This document shows, one piece after another, positions 8,385 to 24,187 of a DNA stretch of 64,000 nucleotides. A program made the position numbers and the translations under genes. The notes beneath the pieces were generated by a model that searched no databases, was not told where the DNA came from, and worked only from the letters and a program-made list of their open reading frames with translations. Source of the DNA: Nocardia neocaledoniensis (lineage in GTDB: Bacteria > Actinomycetota > Actinomycetes > Mycobacteriales > Mycobacteriaceae). The stretch lies in NCBI RefSeq assembly GCF_029868625.1, contig NZ_JARWOJ010000399.1, forward strand, positions 1-64,000. The letters are read 5' to 3'. Every line of letters begins with the position of its first letter. Position 1 is the stretch's first letter.

Positions 8385-9311
8385 TCAGCTCGGCACGCTG
8401 AGTTTGAAGATGCGGACGTCCTCGGGGATGCCGGTGAGTGGGGCGGCCCAGAAATTGCGTTTGTAGGGCTTGACGATGGCGCCGAGCTCCTCGAGGGTTT
8501 CGGGGCGCAACGCGGCGAGGGTGGTGCTGGACAGCATCATGTTGCCGTTGCCGCCCGCTTCCATCATGCGGGCGGCGATATTGACGTCGACGCCGAGCCA
8601 GTCGCCGCCGATCTCGCGCGGGGTCCCCGTGTGCAGGCCGACGCGCATGCGGGGCCGGTATCCGTCGACCTCGACGGTGGCGAGGTTGCGGCGGGCGGCG
8701 ACGGCCGCGCGGACCGCGCGATCGGGCGAGGAGAAGACCGCCATCAGGCCGTCGCCCATCCGCTTGACCACCTGACCGCCGCGCTCGGCGATCGGCGGCT
8801 CGATCGCCCTGGCGACCTTGCGCAGCAGCTCCAGGGTGCGCTCGTCGCCCGCGGCGAGCGACCAGCTCGAGAACGACACCAGATCGGTGAACACGACGGT
8901 CACCTCCTCGGTGCCGCGCCCACGCCCGATCCGCTCCAGCGCGGCCTGCCACACCTGCAGCGCGCCGAAACCGATCTCCTTGGCGGCGCTCGGGGTGCCA
9001 CCCACGATCTTGTCCGCGGCGCGCGCGACGGCACGGGCGCCGCCGGGGCCGGTCACCGACAGTGGATCGCCGAACGACGGGTCGCCGGGCAGCTGCTGCC
9101 TGGCCTTGCGCACCGCGCCGATCAGGTCCGCGCGCCGGTTGGCCGCCTGCAACTTCGACGAGATCTGCGCGCGCCGCCGACCGGGTCGCGCATCGGACTC
9201 CTCGGAGGTCGACTCCGAGGGCTCGGTCACGGTGGGCTCCAAGGGAATCACCACCTCCGCGGCCTTGTCGCGCTGCCGCGGATCCATCCCGCCAGAAGGC
9301 GTTTCACTCAC
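8385..9311 (-). CDS. Class III adenylate/guanylate cyclase family protein
   Basis: 308 aa from a GTG start (VSETPSGGM). After a polar, Glu/Ser-rich N-terminus of about 50 residues comes a helical region and then the cyclase catalytic domain. Two metal-binding Asp are in VVFTDLVSF and RMGDGLMAVF, a substrate Lys lies just before RMGDG, and the transition-state Asn and Arg are in VNIAARM. An Asp seven residues before that Asn is the position associated with adenine recognition. No membrane segment is present, so it is probably cytosolic. It likely makes cAMP. Confidence 0.87.
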   Translation of the reverse strand: MSETPSGGMDPRQRDKAAEVVIPLEPTVTEPSESTSEESDARPGRRRAQISSKLQAANRRADLIGAVRKARQQLPGDPSFGDPLSVTGPGGARAVARAADKIVGGTPSAAKEIGFGALQVWQAALERIGRGRGTEEVTVVFTDLVSFSSWSLAAGDERTLELLRKVARAIEPPIAERGGQVVKRMGDGLMAVFSSPDRAVRAAVAARRNLATVEVDGYRPRMRVGLHTGTPREIGGDWLGVDVNIAARMMEAGGNGNMMLSSTTLAALRPETLEELGAIVKPYKRNFWAAPLTGIPEDVRIFKLSVPS

Positions 9312-9338
9312 GCACCGAGGGTATCTCACCCAACGACA

Positions 9339-9376
9339 ACCGCCGATCCGCTGTTTGTGTCCAGCGGATCGGCGGT
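9339..9376 (-). terminator. Strong hairpin after the ABC exporter genes
   Basis: Perfect 14-bp inverted repeat (9339-9352 with 9363-9376) around a 10-base loop, GC-rich, between the end of the ABC permease gene and the start of the cyclase. It probably insulates the cyclase from the exporter transcript. There is no strong T-run, as is usual in actinobacteria. Confidence 0.6.
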
Positions 9377-9380
9377 CGTA

Positions 9381-9480
9381 CCTTCGGCGACCGGGCAGCG
9401 GAAGCCGAAGGCCGGGTTCCGCGACCTCCCGACAAGGTCGCGGCCCTGGTGGCCCGGGCACTTGCGAGGGCAGCCCGGGC
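9381..9480. repeat. Cluster of three further short inverted repeats
   Basis: Immediately beside the 14-bp hairpin are three more inverted repeats: CCTTCGGC/GCCGAAGG, CCGCGACC/GGTCGCGG and GCCCGGGC with a second copy of itself. They fill the space up to the ABC permease stop codon. Together they make an unusually structured intergenic region of about 140 bases. Confidence 0.45.
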
Positions 9481-9487
9481 TGGTCTG

Positions 9488-10243
9488 TCAGGCGTCGCGG
9501 CGGTTGACCACCGCGAGCGCGCCGGCGAACACGATCGCCACGAAGACGGCGAAGTAGATCAGGCTGCCCCACACGCCCCAGTGCCAGTTGCCCGACACCT
9601 CCTCGGTGGTGAGGAAGCGGTTCGCGTTGGCGAACGGCAGGAACGGGTTCACCGCCCGGCCGAAGCTACCGAACGCGCCGAGCAGACCCTCGATCAGCAG
9701 CGGCCACAGCACGATCAGCGAGATCGCGGCGGCGGACTGGCGCACCAGCACACCCACACCGATGGCGAGCAGCACACACAGGAAGGCGTAGATCGGGATG
9801 CCGTAGATCGCGCGCCAATTGCCGTCGAGCACCAGCATCGGGGCCTCGTCGCCGACGATCAGCTTGGCCACCACGAAGGCGACCAGCGCCAGCACTCCGG
9901 TCAGCACCGCGGCGTACACGCCGACCAGACCGGCCTTGGACACGATCACCTTCGACCGGTTGGGCACCGCGAGGAAGCTGGAGCGGATAACGCCGAAGCG
10001 GTATTCGCTGGTCACCGTGAGGGCGGCCATGATCATGAGCACCATCACGCCGAAGCCGGCGACGCCGGAGGCGGCGAGCGCGGGGGTGAGGGGCGGCGGC
10101 CCCTGCCCCGGCTCGGCATCGATATTGGTGATCAGGGCCATCAGCGCGGCCAGGCCGACGCTGAGCAGGACCACGACCGCCGAGCACCACCAGGGCGAGC
10201 GGGTCGAGGTGAGTTTGATCCGTTCCGCAGCGAGCACGCCCAT
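9488..10243 (-). CDS. ABC-2 type transporter permease
   Basis: 251 aa. It starts MGVLAAERIKLTSTRSPWW, typical of ABC-2 permeases, with about six hydrophobic segments (ending VFVAIVFAGALAVVNRRDA). Its ATG shares a base with the stop codon of the ATPase gene, so the two are translationally coupled and form an exporter. The substrate is unknown; ABC-2 exporters of this size often handle antibiotics, lipids or peptides. Confidence 0.87.
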   Translation of the reverse strand: MGVLAAERIKLTSTRSPWWCSAVVVLLSVGLAALMALITNIDAEPGQGPPPLTPALAASGVAGFGVMVLMIMAALTVTSEYRFGVIRSSFLAVPNRSKVIVSKAGLVGVYAAVLTGVLALVAFVVAKLIVGDEAPMLVLDGNWRAIYGIPIYAFLCVLLAIGVGVLVRQSAAAISLIVLWPLLIEGLLGAFGSFGRAVNPFLPFANANRFLTTEEVSGNWHWGVWGSLIYFAVFVAIVFAGALAVVNRRDA

Positions 10244-11175
10244 CAGAGCGCACCTCCCATCACCTGGTCGAGGCCCGCGCCGTGGTACTCCACCGCGCCG
10301 CCGGTCATCCGCATGAACGCCTCTTCCAGCGAGGCCTGCTGCGGCGCCAGCTCGTAGAGGGTCACGTTGTTGGTTCCCGCCACCTTGCCGACCTCGTCGC
10401 TGGTCACGCCGGCGACCAGGAGGGCGGCATCGCCCTCCTCGCGCACGGTCATGCCGTGGGAGATGAGCAGGCTGCGCAGCTGGTCGAGCTGGGGGCTGCG
10501 CACGCGCACCGACTGCTCGGAGGCGCGGTCGATGAAGTCCTTGGTGGTGGTGTCGGCGATGAGCTGACCGCGGCCGATCACGACCAGGTGCTCGGCGGTC
10601 TGCGCCATCTCCGAGAGCAGGTGGCTCGACACCAGCACGGTGCGGCCCTCCGCGGCCAGCCGCTGCATGAAGCGGCGGATCCACAGGATGCCCTCGGGGT
10701 CGAGGCCGTTGACCGGCTCGTCGAACAGCAGCACCTTCGGGTCGCCGAGCAGCGCGCCGGCCAGGCCGAGCCGCTGGGACATGCCGAGCGAGAAGCCGCC
10801 CGCGTTCTTGCCGGCCACCTCGGACAGGCCGACGAGCCGCAGCACCTCCTCGACCCGCGACTTGGGCAGGTCGTTGGTGGCGGCGAGCCACTCCAGGTGC
10901 GCGCGCGCCGACCGGTTCGGATGCACCCACTTCGCGTCGAGCAGCGCGCCGACCTGGGTCAGCGGGCGCTCGAGCTCGTGGTAGCTCTTGCCGTTGATCA
11001 GCGCGGTGCCCGAGGTCGGCCGGTCGAGGCCGAGGATCATCCGCATGGTCGTCGATTTACCGGCGCCGTTCGGGCCGAGGAATCCCGTCACCTGTCCTGG
11101 GCGGACGGTGAACGTGAGGTCCTGCACCGCGACGGTCTGGCCGAATTGCTTGGTCAGGCCCTTCAGCTCGATCAT
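10243..11175 (-). CDS. ABC transporter ATP-binding protein
   Basis: 310 aa DrrA-type ATPase starting MIELKGLTKQFGQT. Walker A GPNGAGKST, signature FSLGMSQRLG, Walker B VLLFDEPVNGLDP and the switch His in SSHLLSE are intact. The roughly 100-residue C-terminal extension is usual for ABC-2 partners. It forms a two-gene exporter with the permease downstream. Confidence 0.92.
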   Translation of the reverse strand: MIELKGLTKQFGQTVAVQDLTFTVRPGQVTGFLGPNGAGKSTTMRMILGLDRPTSGTALINGKSYHELERPLTQVGALLDAKWVHPNRSARAHLEWLAATNDLPKSRVEEVLRLVGLSEVAGKNAGGFSLGMSQRLGLAGALLGDPKVLLFDEPVNGLDPEGILWIRRFMQRLAAEGRTVLVSSHLLSEMAQTAEHLVVIGRGQLIADTTTKDFIDRASEQSVRVRSPQLDQLRSLLISHGMTVREEGDAALLVAGVTSDEVGKVAGTNNVTLYELAPQQASLEEAFMRMTGGAVEYHGAGLDQVMGGAL

Positions 11176-11227
11176 GTTCCCCAGCTTGCCGCACAACCGC
11201 CGCCCCCGCGTCCCCGTGAAGTCGCGA

Positions 11228-11256
11228 GTCGGGTCATCCTCGAGGATGATCCCGAC
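11228..11256 (-). terminator. Terminator hairpin downstream of thiG
   Basis: GTCGGG-TCATCC, a TCGA loop, then GGATGA-T-CCCGAC: a 12-bp stem with one bulged base, 14 nt beyond the thiG stop on the minus strand. It lies upstream of the ABC ATPase gene and would stop thi read-through. Confidence 0.65.
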
Positions 11257-11269
11257 CCTGAACCGAGAC

Positions 11270-12238
<969 letters not shown>

Positions 12239-12242
<4 letters not shown>

Positions 12243-13324
12243 CGAACTCCTCCTGAGGACGACAGGCGCAACGCCGGAAAACGTTGCGGTGCGACGAGTT
12301 CCGCGAGGGCGGGCGACTCGCCGGCGAGCAGTGCGGGCACGAGGGTCGCGGTGAGCGCGAGGGTGAGCATGCCGTTGCGGCCGTGTCCGGTGGCGGCGAC
12401 GACGCGCTCGTCGAGCGGGCCGAGCAGCGGCAGGTTGTCGGGGGTGCCGGGGCGCGAACCGGCGCTCGCCTCGGCCAGTTCGTATTCGCCGATGCCGGGC
12501 AGGATCGTCTCCGCGTCGACGATGAGGTCCCGAACCCCGCCGACGGTGACGGTGGTGTCGAAACCCGCCTCGTATTGCGTCGCGCCGAGAACGATTCCGT
12601 CCGCGCGCGGCACCAGGTACACCTGCCTGCCGTGCACCCTGGCCCGGATCACCCGGCTCGGCGCCGGACGCACCCCGGGACGGTGTCGCAGCCGCAAAAT
12701 CTCACCCTTCACCGGCCGCACCGGTAGCCCCGGCCACAGCTCGGCCGAGCGCGCGCCCGCCGCGAGCACGATCCGGTCGTGCGGCAGCTCATCCAGCGTG
12801 GCGACGGATTCCGCGCGCATCTCGACACCGGCGGCCGCGCAGCCTGCGCGCAGCGCACGCAGCACGCGGCGGTTGTCGACGGCGGGTTCGGTGTCGGCCA
12901 GCAGACCGGCCCGGACGGTGCGGGCCAGCGCGGGTTCCAGCGAGCGCACCCCCGCGCGGTCGAGTACGCGCAGGTCGTGGCCGAATCCGGCGAGCCAGTC
13001 GGCGACGGTGCGCAGGTCGGCGGCATCGGCGCCGTCGAGGGCGACGGTCAGGGTCTCGTCGGCGGCGAACACCGATTCGCCGCTCACCGCGCGCAGCCGC
13101 TCGCCGAACGCGGGCCAGGCGGCGAGCGCGGCGGCGCCGAACTCCAGCACCCGGTCCTCCCCCGGCCAGCCCTCCGACAGCGGCGCGAGCATGCCACCCG
13201 CCACATGCGACGCGCCGGAGCCGGGCGCGGGATCGAAGACGGTGACGGTCCAGCCCGCCGCGGCGGCCTGCCAAGCGACGGCGAGTCCGACGGCGCCGCC
13301 GCCAACGACCGCCAGAGTTCGCAT
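12239..13324 (-). CDS. thiO: Glycine oxidase ThiO
   Basis: 361 aa FAD-dependent amine oxidase (DAO family). The N-terminus [20 protein letters not shown] is the Rossmann dinucleotide-binding motif. GARPGTP-like and [17 protein letters not shown] segments near the C-terminus are the second FAD contact. It oxidises glycine to the imine used by ThiG. ATG at 13324 was preferred to the adjacent GTG. Divergent from thiE across 80 nt. Confidence 0.9.
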
Positions 13325-13377
13325 CACCGTTCCACCTGTCTTTTTCCGCTTGCCGAGCGCCTCGGCGTTCGCGTCTC

Positions 13378-13404
13378 AACGGTAGCGCGACTACCGTTTG
13401 GGGG
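13378..13404 (+). promoter_or_regulatory. Inverted repeat over the thiE promoter
   Basis: AACGGTAG-CGCGA-CTACCGTT is a perfect 8-bp inverted repeat ending 6 nt before the thiE GTG. TACCGT (13392-13397) could be a -10 box with transcription starting at the GTG, making thiE leaderless. The repeat would then overlap the promoter and could be an operator for the divergent thiE/thiO pair. I looked for, and did not find, TPP riboswitch motifs here. Confidence 0.4.
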
Positions 13405-14109
13405 GTGCAGCCCTCCCATCCGAACCGATCCGTCCCGCCCAGGGAGCGTCTGGCCGACGCGCTGCTGTATCTGTGCACCGACGCGCGCCGGGAGAAGGGT
13501 GACCTGGCCCGCTTCGTCGATGCCGCGCTCGCGGGTGGTGTCGACATCGTGCAGCTCAGAGACAAGGGGTCGCCCGGTGAGGCCGAGTTCGGCCCGCTGG
13601 AGGCCAAGGCCGAGCTCGGCGCGCTCGCCGAGATCAAGGCCGCGACCCGCAGGCACGGCGCGTTGCTCGCGGTGAACGACCGCGCCGACATCGCGCTGGC
13701 CGCCGGGGCCGACGTCCTGCATCTCGGCCAGGGCGACCTCCCGCCCGCCTACGCGCGCCGCATCCTCGGCCCCGACGTGGTGATCGGCCGCTCGACGCAC
13801 AACCGCGCCCAGGCCGGGCTCGCCGCGATCGAGGGCCATCTCGACTACTTCTGCACCGGCCCGGTCTGGACCACGCCGACGAAACCGGGCCGCCAGGCCG
13901 CCGGAATCGACCTGGTGCGTTCCACGGCCGAGTCGCATCCGACGATGCCCTGGTTCGCCATCGGCGGTGTCGACGCCGAACGGCTACCCGAGGTGCTGAG
14001 CGCGGGCGCGCGGCGCGTGGTCGTGGTGCGCGCGATCACCGAGGCGGCCGATCCGGAGGCGGCGGCGCGGGAGCTCAAGCAGGCCCTGGTCGCCGCGTCG
14101 GCGGGATAG
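13405..14109 (+). CDS. thiE: Thiamine-phosphate synthase ThiE
   Basis: 234 aa. It joins HMP-pyrophosphate and thiazole phosphate to give thiamine phosphate. The TIM-barrel motifs [44 protein letters not shown] and WFAIGG all match mycobacterial ThiE. The GTG start lies directly after the inverted repeat. It is placed divergently from thiO-thiS-thiG, as in mycobacteria. Confidence 0.94.
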   Translation: MQPSHPNRSVPPRERLADALLYLCTDARREKGDLARFVDAALAGGVDIVQLRDKGSPGEAEFGPLEAKAELGALAEIKAATRRHGALLAVNDRADIALAAGADVLHLGQGDLPPAYARRILGPDVVIGRSTHNRAQAGLAAIEGHLDYFCTGPVWTTPTKPGRQAAGIDLVRSTAESHPTMPWFAIGGVDAERLPEVLSAGARRVVVVRAITEAADPEAAARELKQALVAASAG

Positions 14110-14163
14110 GGGAACCGGTCCGTTCGATCGGTCGCGCGGCCGGACAAGGGCGCGCGGGCCGGG

Positions 14164-14793
14164 TCAGATCAGCACGCGAGCCAGGGCGGCGGCGAGCTCG
14201 TCGGCCGGGTCGCCCCCGATCACCACCTCGTCGCCCGGTCCGGCGTCCGTGTGCAACCAGTAGAAGCCGCGCTCGGGAAGTTCGACCGTGCGTGGCAGCG
14301 TCCCCGTCGGCTCGGCGGCGAAACGGACCCGCACCGGCACCGCGCGCAGCTCCAGCCAGGCCGCGGCGAAGCCGGGGTGCAGCGGCAGGTCGCCGACCTC
14401 GTTCTCCGGCACCCAGACCAGCTCCGAGCTCTCCTTGTTCGCGACGGTCGCCAGCGGGCTCTCGGCGTCGGCGACGACGGTGGTGTAGGTCCAGCCGCTC
14501 GGGGCGGTCATCGTGAGTCGTTCGGCCCGCACGCACAGCGCGTCGGCGGTGATGCCCGCTTCCTCCCAGGCCTCCCGCACCGCGGCGTGCTCGGCGGTCT
14601 CGTGCGAATCGCGCGCGCCACCGGGAATCGCCCAGGTGCCGCCCTGATGACTCCACGGCGCCCGGTGCTGCAGCAACACCGCCGAGCCGCCGCCGGGCAG
14701 CGGTGCGCGCAGCAGCAGACCCGCCGCACCGAATCTCCCCCAGTGCCGAACACCACCCGGACTGTCGGACCAGCCGTCCCCGTCACCGCGCAT
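14164..14793 (-). CDS. mutT3: NUDIX hydrolase MutT3
   Basis: 209 aa. A complete Nudix box of the form GX5EX7REUXEEXG (starting GGARDSHE and ending EAWEEAG) shows a pyrophosphohydrolase. The N-terminus MRGDGDGW and the segment LLQHRAPWSHQGGTWAIPGG match mycobacterial MutT3, proposed to act on oxidised or deoxynucleotide substrates. Convergent with thiE, in the same gene order as M. tuberculosis. Confidence 0.88.
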   Translation of the reverse strand: MRGDGDGWSDSPGGVRHWGRFGAAGLLLRAPLPGGGSAVLLQHRAPWSHQGGTWAIPGGARDSHETAEHAAVREAWEEAGITADALCVRAERLTMTAPSGWTYTTVVADAESPLATVANKESSELVWVPENEVGDLPLHPGFAAAWLELRAVPVRVRFAAEPTGTLPRTVELPERGFYWLHTDAGPGDEVVIGGDPADELAAALARVLI

Positions 14794-14922
14794 CCAATAC
14801 TCTTTCCTCCGTAGCAGCCGAGCAGCAACCGCTTCGGGGGTGTCTGAGGGGCTGCGCCACCAGTAAGACCACAATAAACTCCGCACCACGATGGGTGCGC
14901 GGATAGCACCGGGAGGTGAACG

Positions 14923-16400
14923 ATGGTCGACTCGGGGAACAGGACTGCCTCGACCGAGGTGGCGGCCGTCCGTTCGGCCTCGTCGGCGCAGGCCACGGCC
15001 GGTGCGAACACGGCGGATGGTGCCGCGAACAAGCCGCTGACGGGCAGGCGCACACCGCTGCGCCGCCCCGCGATCGTCACCGAACGACCGCCGGCGCCGG
15101 ATGTGCGTGCCCTGCGCGCCCAGCTGCATCCGGCCCGTTTGCGCGGGTTCGTGCGCTCCTCCCCCGGGCGCCTGGTCGCCGCCGGGCTGGTGCTCATGGT
15201 GCTGTGCGTGACGGCGGGCGCGGTGACTTCGACGACCGTCAGCGACCGTCAGCAAGCTCTCGGCGTCCTCCTCGACGACACCGAGCCCGACGCGCACTCA
15301 GCCAATCACCTCTACACCTCGCTCTCGATCGCCGACGCCGCGGCGGGCACCGCATTCCTGGCCGGCGGCCTCGAACCGGTGGCCGTGCGCGACCGCTACA
15401 CCCAGGCGATCGGTGAGGCCGCCGCCGAGCTCGTGACCCAGTCGGGTCATCTCTCCGAGGAGGAAGCGGCCGACCCGTCGGGCGCCGACCGCAAACTCCG
15501 CACCGGGATCGCCACCGGGTTGCCGGTCTACACGGGCCTGATCGAGACCGCGCGCGCCAACAACCGCAGCGGCTACCCGGTGGGGGCGGCCTATCTCAGC
15601 GAGGCCTCCCATCAGATGCAGACCACGCTGCTGCCGATGGCCGAGGAACTGGAGAACCATCGGCTCGCCGCGGTCACCGCCGCCCAGCACCGGCATGTGC
15701 TGCCGCCGTGGCCCGCGATCGTGCTGCTGATGCTGACGCTGGCCGCGTTGCTCTGGGTCCAGGTGGAGCTGGCGCGCCGGTCGCGGCGGGTGTTCAACAT
15801 GGGCCTGTTGATCGGGACCGGCGCGCTGGCGCTGACCCTGGTGTGGACCGTGGCGGCGGGCTCGGTGTCGGCCGTCGCGATGATCCGCTGCCGCGATCAG
15901 GGCGCGGTGCCCGCGGCCCGGCTGGCCGAGAGCCGAATCCTGGTGCAGCAGGCCAGGTCCGCGGAGATGGTGAAGCTGGTGCGCCGCGACGCCACCGGCG
16001 ACTACGACCGCACCTTCGACGCCAACACCACCCGGCTCACCGAGCTGCTCACCGGCTACCCCGAGGACGCCCCCGCCCGCGCCGAGGTCGCCGACGCACG
16101 CGCCGCGCTGACCCGCTGGCAGGCCGCCCACCAGCGCATGAACGACACCCTCGCCCGCGGTGACTTCTCCGGCGCCACCGCCGTCGCCACCGGGACGAGC
16201 GTCGCCGACTCGGCCGCCCAAGTCGACGCGATCGACAAGGCCCTCGACAAGGCGGCGGCCTCGGCGCGAGACACGCTGCGCAGCAAGGTGTCCCAGGCCA
16301 TCGACGTGCTGGCCTTCCTGGCGCCCGGCGCGTTCGTGCTCGGCATCATCGGCGCGATCTGCGTGGCGCTCGGTCTGTGGCCACGGCTGCGGGAGTACCG

Positions 16401-16404
<4 letters not shown>
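14923..16404 (+). CDS. glnX: GlnX-like membrane sensor
   Basis: 493 aa. After a charged N-terminus of about 75 residues there is a membrane helix (LVAAGLVLMVLCVTAGAV), a large extracytoplasmic helical domain, and three further helices including VLPPWPAIVLLMLTLAALLW and the C-terminal FVLGIIGAICVALGL. The position directly before glnH and pknG matches M. tuberculosis Rv0412c (GlnX), reported to pass the amino-acid signal from GlnH to PknG. A ribosome binding site (gggaggtg) precedes the ATG. Confidence 0.85.
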
Positions 16405-21427
<5,023 letters not shown>

Positions 21428-21431
<4 letters not shown>

Positions 21432-23506
21432 GCCTGCTCCCCCTGCGCCTGGATGGCGGTGATCGCCACCGTGTTGACGATGTCGGCGACCAGCGCGCCG
21501 CGCGACAGATCGTTGACCGGCTTGCGCAGGCCCTGCAGCACGGGGCCGATCGCGACGGCGCCCGCGCTGCGCTGCACCGCCTTGTAGGTGTTGTTGCCGG
21601 TGTTGAGATCGGGGAACACGAACACCGTCGCGCGCCCGGCCACCTCCGAATCGGGCAGCTTGGCGCTGGCGACGGCGGGCTCGATGGCCGCGTCGTACTG
21701 GATCGGCCCCTCCACCGGCAGCTGCGGCGCTCGTTCGCGGACCAGGTCGGTGGCGGTGCGCACCTTGTCGACATCGGCGCCACTGCCCGACTCGCCGGTC
21801 GAGTAGGACAGCATCGCCACTCGCGGTTCGATCCCGAACCTGGCCGCCGTGCCCGCCGAGGACACGGCGATATCGGCCAGCTGCTCCGAGGTCGGATCGG
21901 GCACCACCGCGCAGTCACCGTAGGCGAGCACCCGGTCGGCCAGGCACATCAGGAACACGCTCGACACGGTGGCCACGCCCGGCACCGTCTTGATGATCTC
22001 GAAGGAGGGCCGGATGGTGTGCGCGGTGGTGTGCGCGGCGCCGGAGACCATGCCGTCGGCGATGCCCTTGTAGACCATCATCGTGCCGAAATAGGAGATG
22101 TCGGCCATGGTTTCGCGAGCGCGTTCGAGCGTCATGCCCTTGTGCTTGCGCAATTCGGTGTATTCGGCGGCGAATTCGTCGAGGTAGCCGGAGGTGCGTG
22201 GGTCGAGCACCTGGGCGGCGGCGATGTCGACGCCGAGTTCGGCGGCGCGCGCCCGGACGGCGGACTCGTCGCCGAGGATGGTGAGGTCGGCGATCTTGCG
22301 CTGCAGCACCCGGCCCGCGGCGCGCAGGATGCGGTCGTCGTCGCCCTCGGGCAGCACGATCCGCTTGCGGTCCGCGCGTGCCCGCTCGATCAGCTGGTAC
22401 TCGAACATCTGCGGGGTCACCACGTGCGATGGCGGAACCTGGATGCGTTTCAGCAGTTCCGGGGCGTCGACGCGCTCCTCCATCAGGGCCAGCGCGGTGT
22501 CGACCTTGAGCGGGCTGCCTGCCCACATCCGGCCCCTGGTGCGGTGCACGGCGCTGGCGGCGTCGTAGGTGCCGAGTTCGGTGGTGAGGATCGGCAGCTT
22601 CGGGTGCAGACCCTCCATCAGGCGCGCGATCGCGGGATGCGGGCGGATGCCGCCGTTCATGATGATCCCGGCCAGCGACGGAAAGCCCGCGGCCTCATGG
22701 GCGTTCACCACCGAGAGCAGCACGTCGGAGCGGTCGCCCGGCGCGATGACGACGACACCGTCGGACAGTCGCTCCAGAATGTGCTCGGCCGTCATGCCGC
22801 CGACCATGATGCGCAGGGCCTCGCGTTGCAGCAGTTCCGGGTCGCCGCTGTAGATCTCGCCGTCGATGGCGCCGCACAGCTCGCCCATCGTGGGGGCCAT
22901 CAGCAACGGCACCTCCGGCAATGTCCACGACGGCACGCCCAGATCGGCGATGGCGGAGCCGATCTCGTCGATCTCCTCGGGATCGCAGCGATTCACCACC
23001 ACCGCGACCAGCTGCGCGTGTTCGGCGACCAGCTCGCTGCGACACAGTTCGGCCAGCTGCTTGACCTCGGCGGGCGTGCGGTCGGCGCCGCGCACCACCA
23101 GCAACACCGGCGCGCCCAGGTTCACGGCGATGCGGGCGTTGTAGCGCAGCTCGCTCGGGCTGGCCACATCGGTGTAGTCGCTGCCGACGATCACCACCGC
23201 GTCGCATGCCTTGGCCACGTCGTGGAACCGCATCACGATCTCGCTGATCGCGGCGTCGGGATCGCGGTGCACGTCCTCGTAGGTGACGCCGATGGCCTGG
23301 TCGTAGCCGATATCGGCGGTGCTGTGCTCGAGCAGCAGCTCCAGGATGTAATCGGGTTCGTCGGTGGACCGGGTGATCGGGCGGAACACCCCGACGCGGG
23401 CGGTGGTCGCGCACAGCATCTGCAGCACGCCCAGCGCCACCGTGGACTTTCCGGTGTCACCCTCCGGTGAGGCGATGTACACGGTGGACGGCGCTTGTTC
23501 GACCAT
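21428..23506 (-). CDS. pta: Phosphate acetyltransferase
   Basis: 692 aa long-form Pta. The N-terminal P-loop-like/dethiobiotin-synthase-like region (YIASPEGDTGKSTVALG) and DRTGG region precede the C-terminal catalytic domain (RIVLPEGDDDRILRAA, SYSTGESGSGADVDKVR, NTGNNTYKAVQRSAGAVAIGP). It converts acetyl-CoA and phosphate to acetyl phosphate, upstream of ackA in the same transcript. Confidence 0.95.
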
Positions 23507-23567
23507 GCTCGCGAGCTTAGTGAATTCTCCGCGATTCGGGCGTTCGGTGTGGCGCGATCGGCCACGT

Positions 23568-23580
23568 TATAGTCCGGCCC
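23568..23580 (+). promoter_or_regulatory. -10 box of a likely leaderless transcript
   Basis: TATAGT at 23568-23573 lies 7 nt before the ATG of the F420-dependent reductase. That spacing puts the transcription start at the start codon, and no ribosome binding site is visible. Confidence 0.5.
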
Positions 23581-24087
23581 ATGACATCGCAGTTCCCGGA
23601 TCGGCAGTGGGGTTCGCGCACCACCCTGCTCTCGCGCGCCGCCAACCGTTTCGCCGCGACCAAGCCGGGCTCCTGGCTGATCCGCACCGCGACGCCGCTG
23701 GACCGGGCCGTGCTCGAGCGCACCGACGCCAAGTACACCGTGCTCGGCCCGATCGGCGCCCCGGTGATCCTGCTGACCACCACCGGCCGCAAGTCCGGTG
23801 TCGCGCGCACCCAGCCGCTGCTCTACGTGCACGACGGCGACACCCTCTACGTCGTCGGTTCCAACTTCGGCCAGGCCCACCATCCCGCGTGGACGGCCAA
23901 TCTGCTCGCCGACCCCTCCGCCACCGTCGCCATCGCGGGCGAGCGCATCCCGGTCACCGCCACCGTCGTCCCCGACGAGGAGAAGGACGCCGTCTTCGCC
24001 CGCTTCGTCGAGATCACCGGCGCCTACGCCGCCTACCGCGACCGCACCACCCGCGACCTCCGCATCTTCGCCCTCCGCCGGGCATAG
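23581..24087 (+). CDS. Deazaflavin (F420)-dependent nitroreductase family protein
   Basis: 168 aa Ddn-type split-barrel flavin/deazaflavin reductase. The core LLTTTGRKSGVARTQPLLYV and HPAWTANLLADPSA are characteristic and bind F420. Such enzymes reduce quinones or other electrophiles with F420H2. The F420-reducing enzyme Fgd1 is encoded 100 nt away on the opposite strand, so cofactor supply and use are neighbours. Confidence 0.88.
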   Translation: MTSQFPDRQWGSRTTLLSRAANRFAATKPGSWLIRTATPLDRAVLERTDAKYTVLGPIGAPVILLTTTGRKSGVARTQPLLYVHDGDTLYVVGSNFGQAHHPAWTANLLADPSATVAIAGERIPVTATVVPDEEKDAVFARFVEITGAYAAYRDRTTRDLRIFALRRA

Positions 24088-24129
24088 CCGCGGCTGAGGG
24101 CTTGCGCCACATGGTCGTCGGCCGCCGCT

Positions 24130-24177
24130 GAACCCGCTCGGCAGTTCGACGAGGTGTCGGAACCGGCCGAGCGGTTC
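24130..24177. terminator. Bidirectional terminator hairpin
   Basis: GAACCCGCTCGGC at 24130 pairs with GCCGAGCGGTTC at 24166-24177 with one bulge, between the convergent F420 reductase and fgd1 genes. A stem of about 12 bp with a 23-base loop could terminate both. Confidence 0.5.
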
Positions 24178-24187
24178 GGTCTCGCGG

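Noticed and set aside
13325-13404. TPP riboswitch between thiO and thiE
   Set aside because: The conserved CUGAGA and ACCUGA-type core is absent on both strands and the space is too small.
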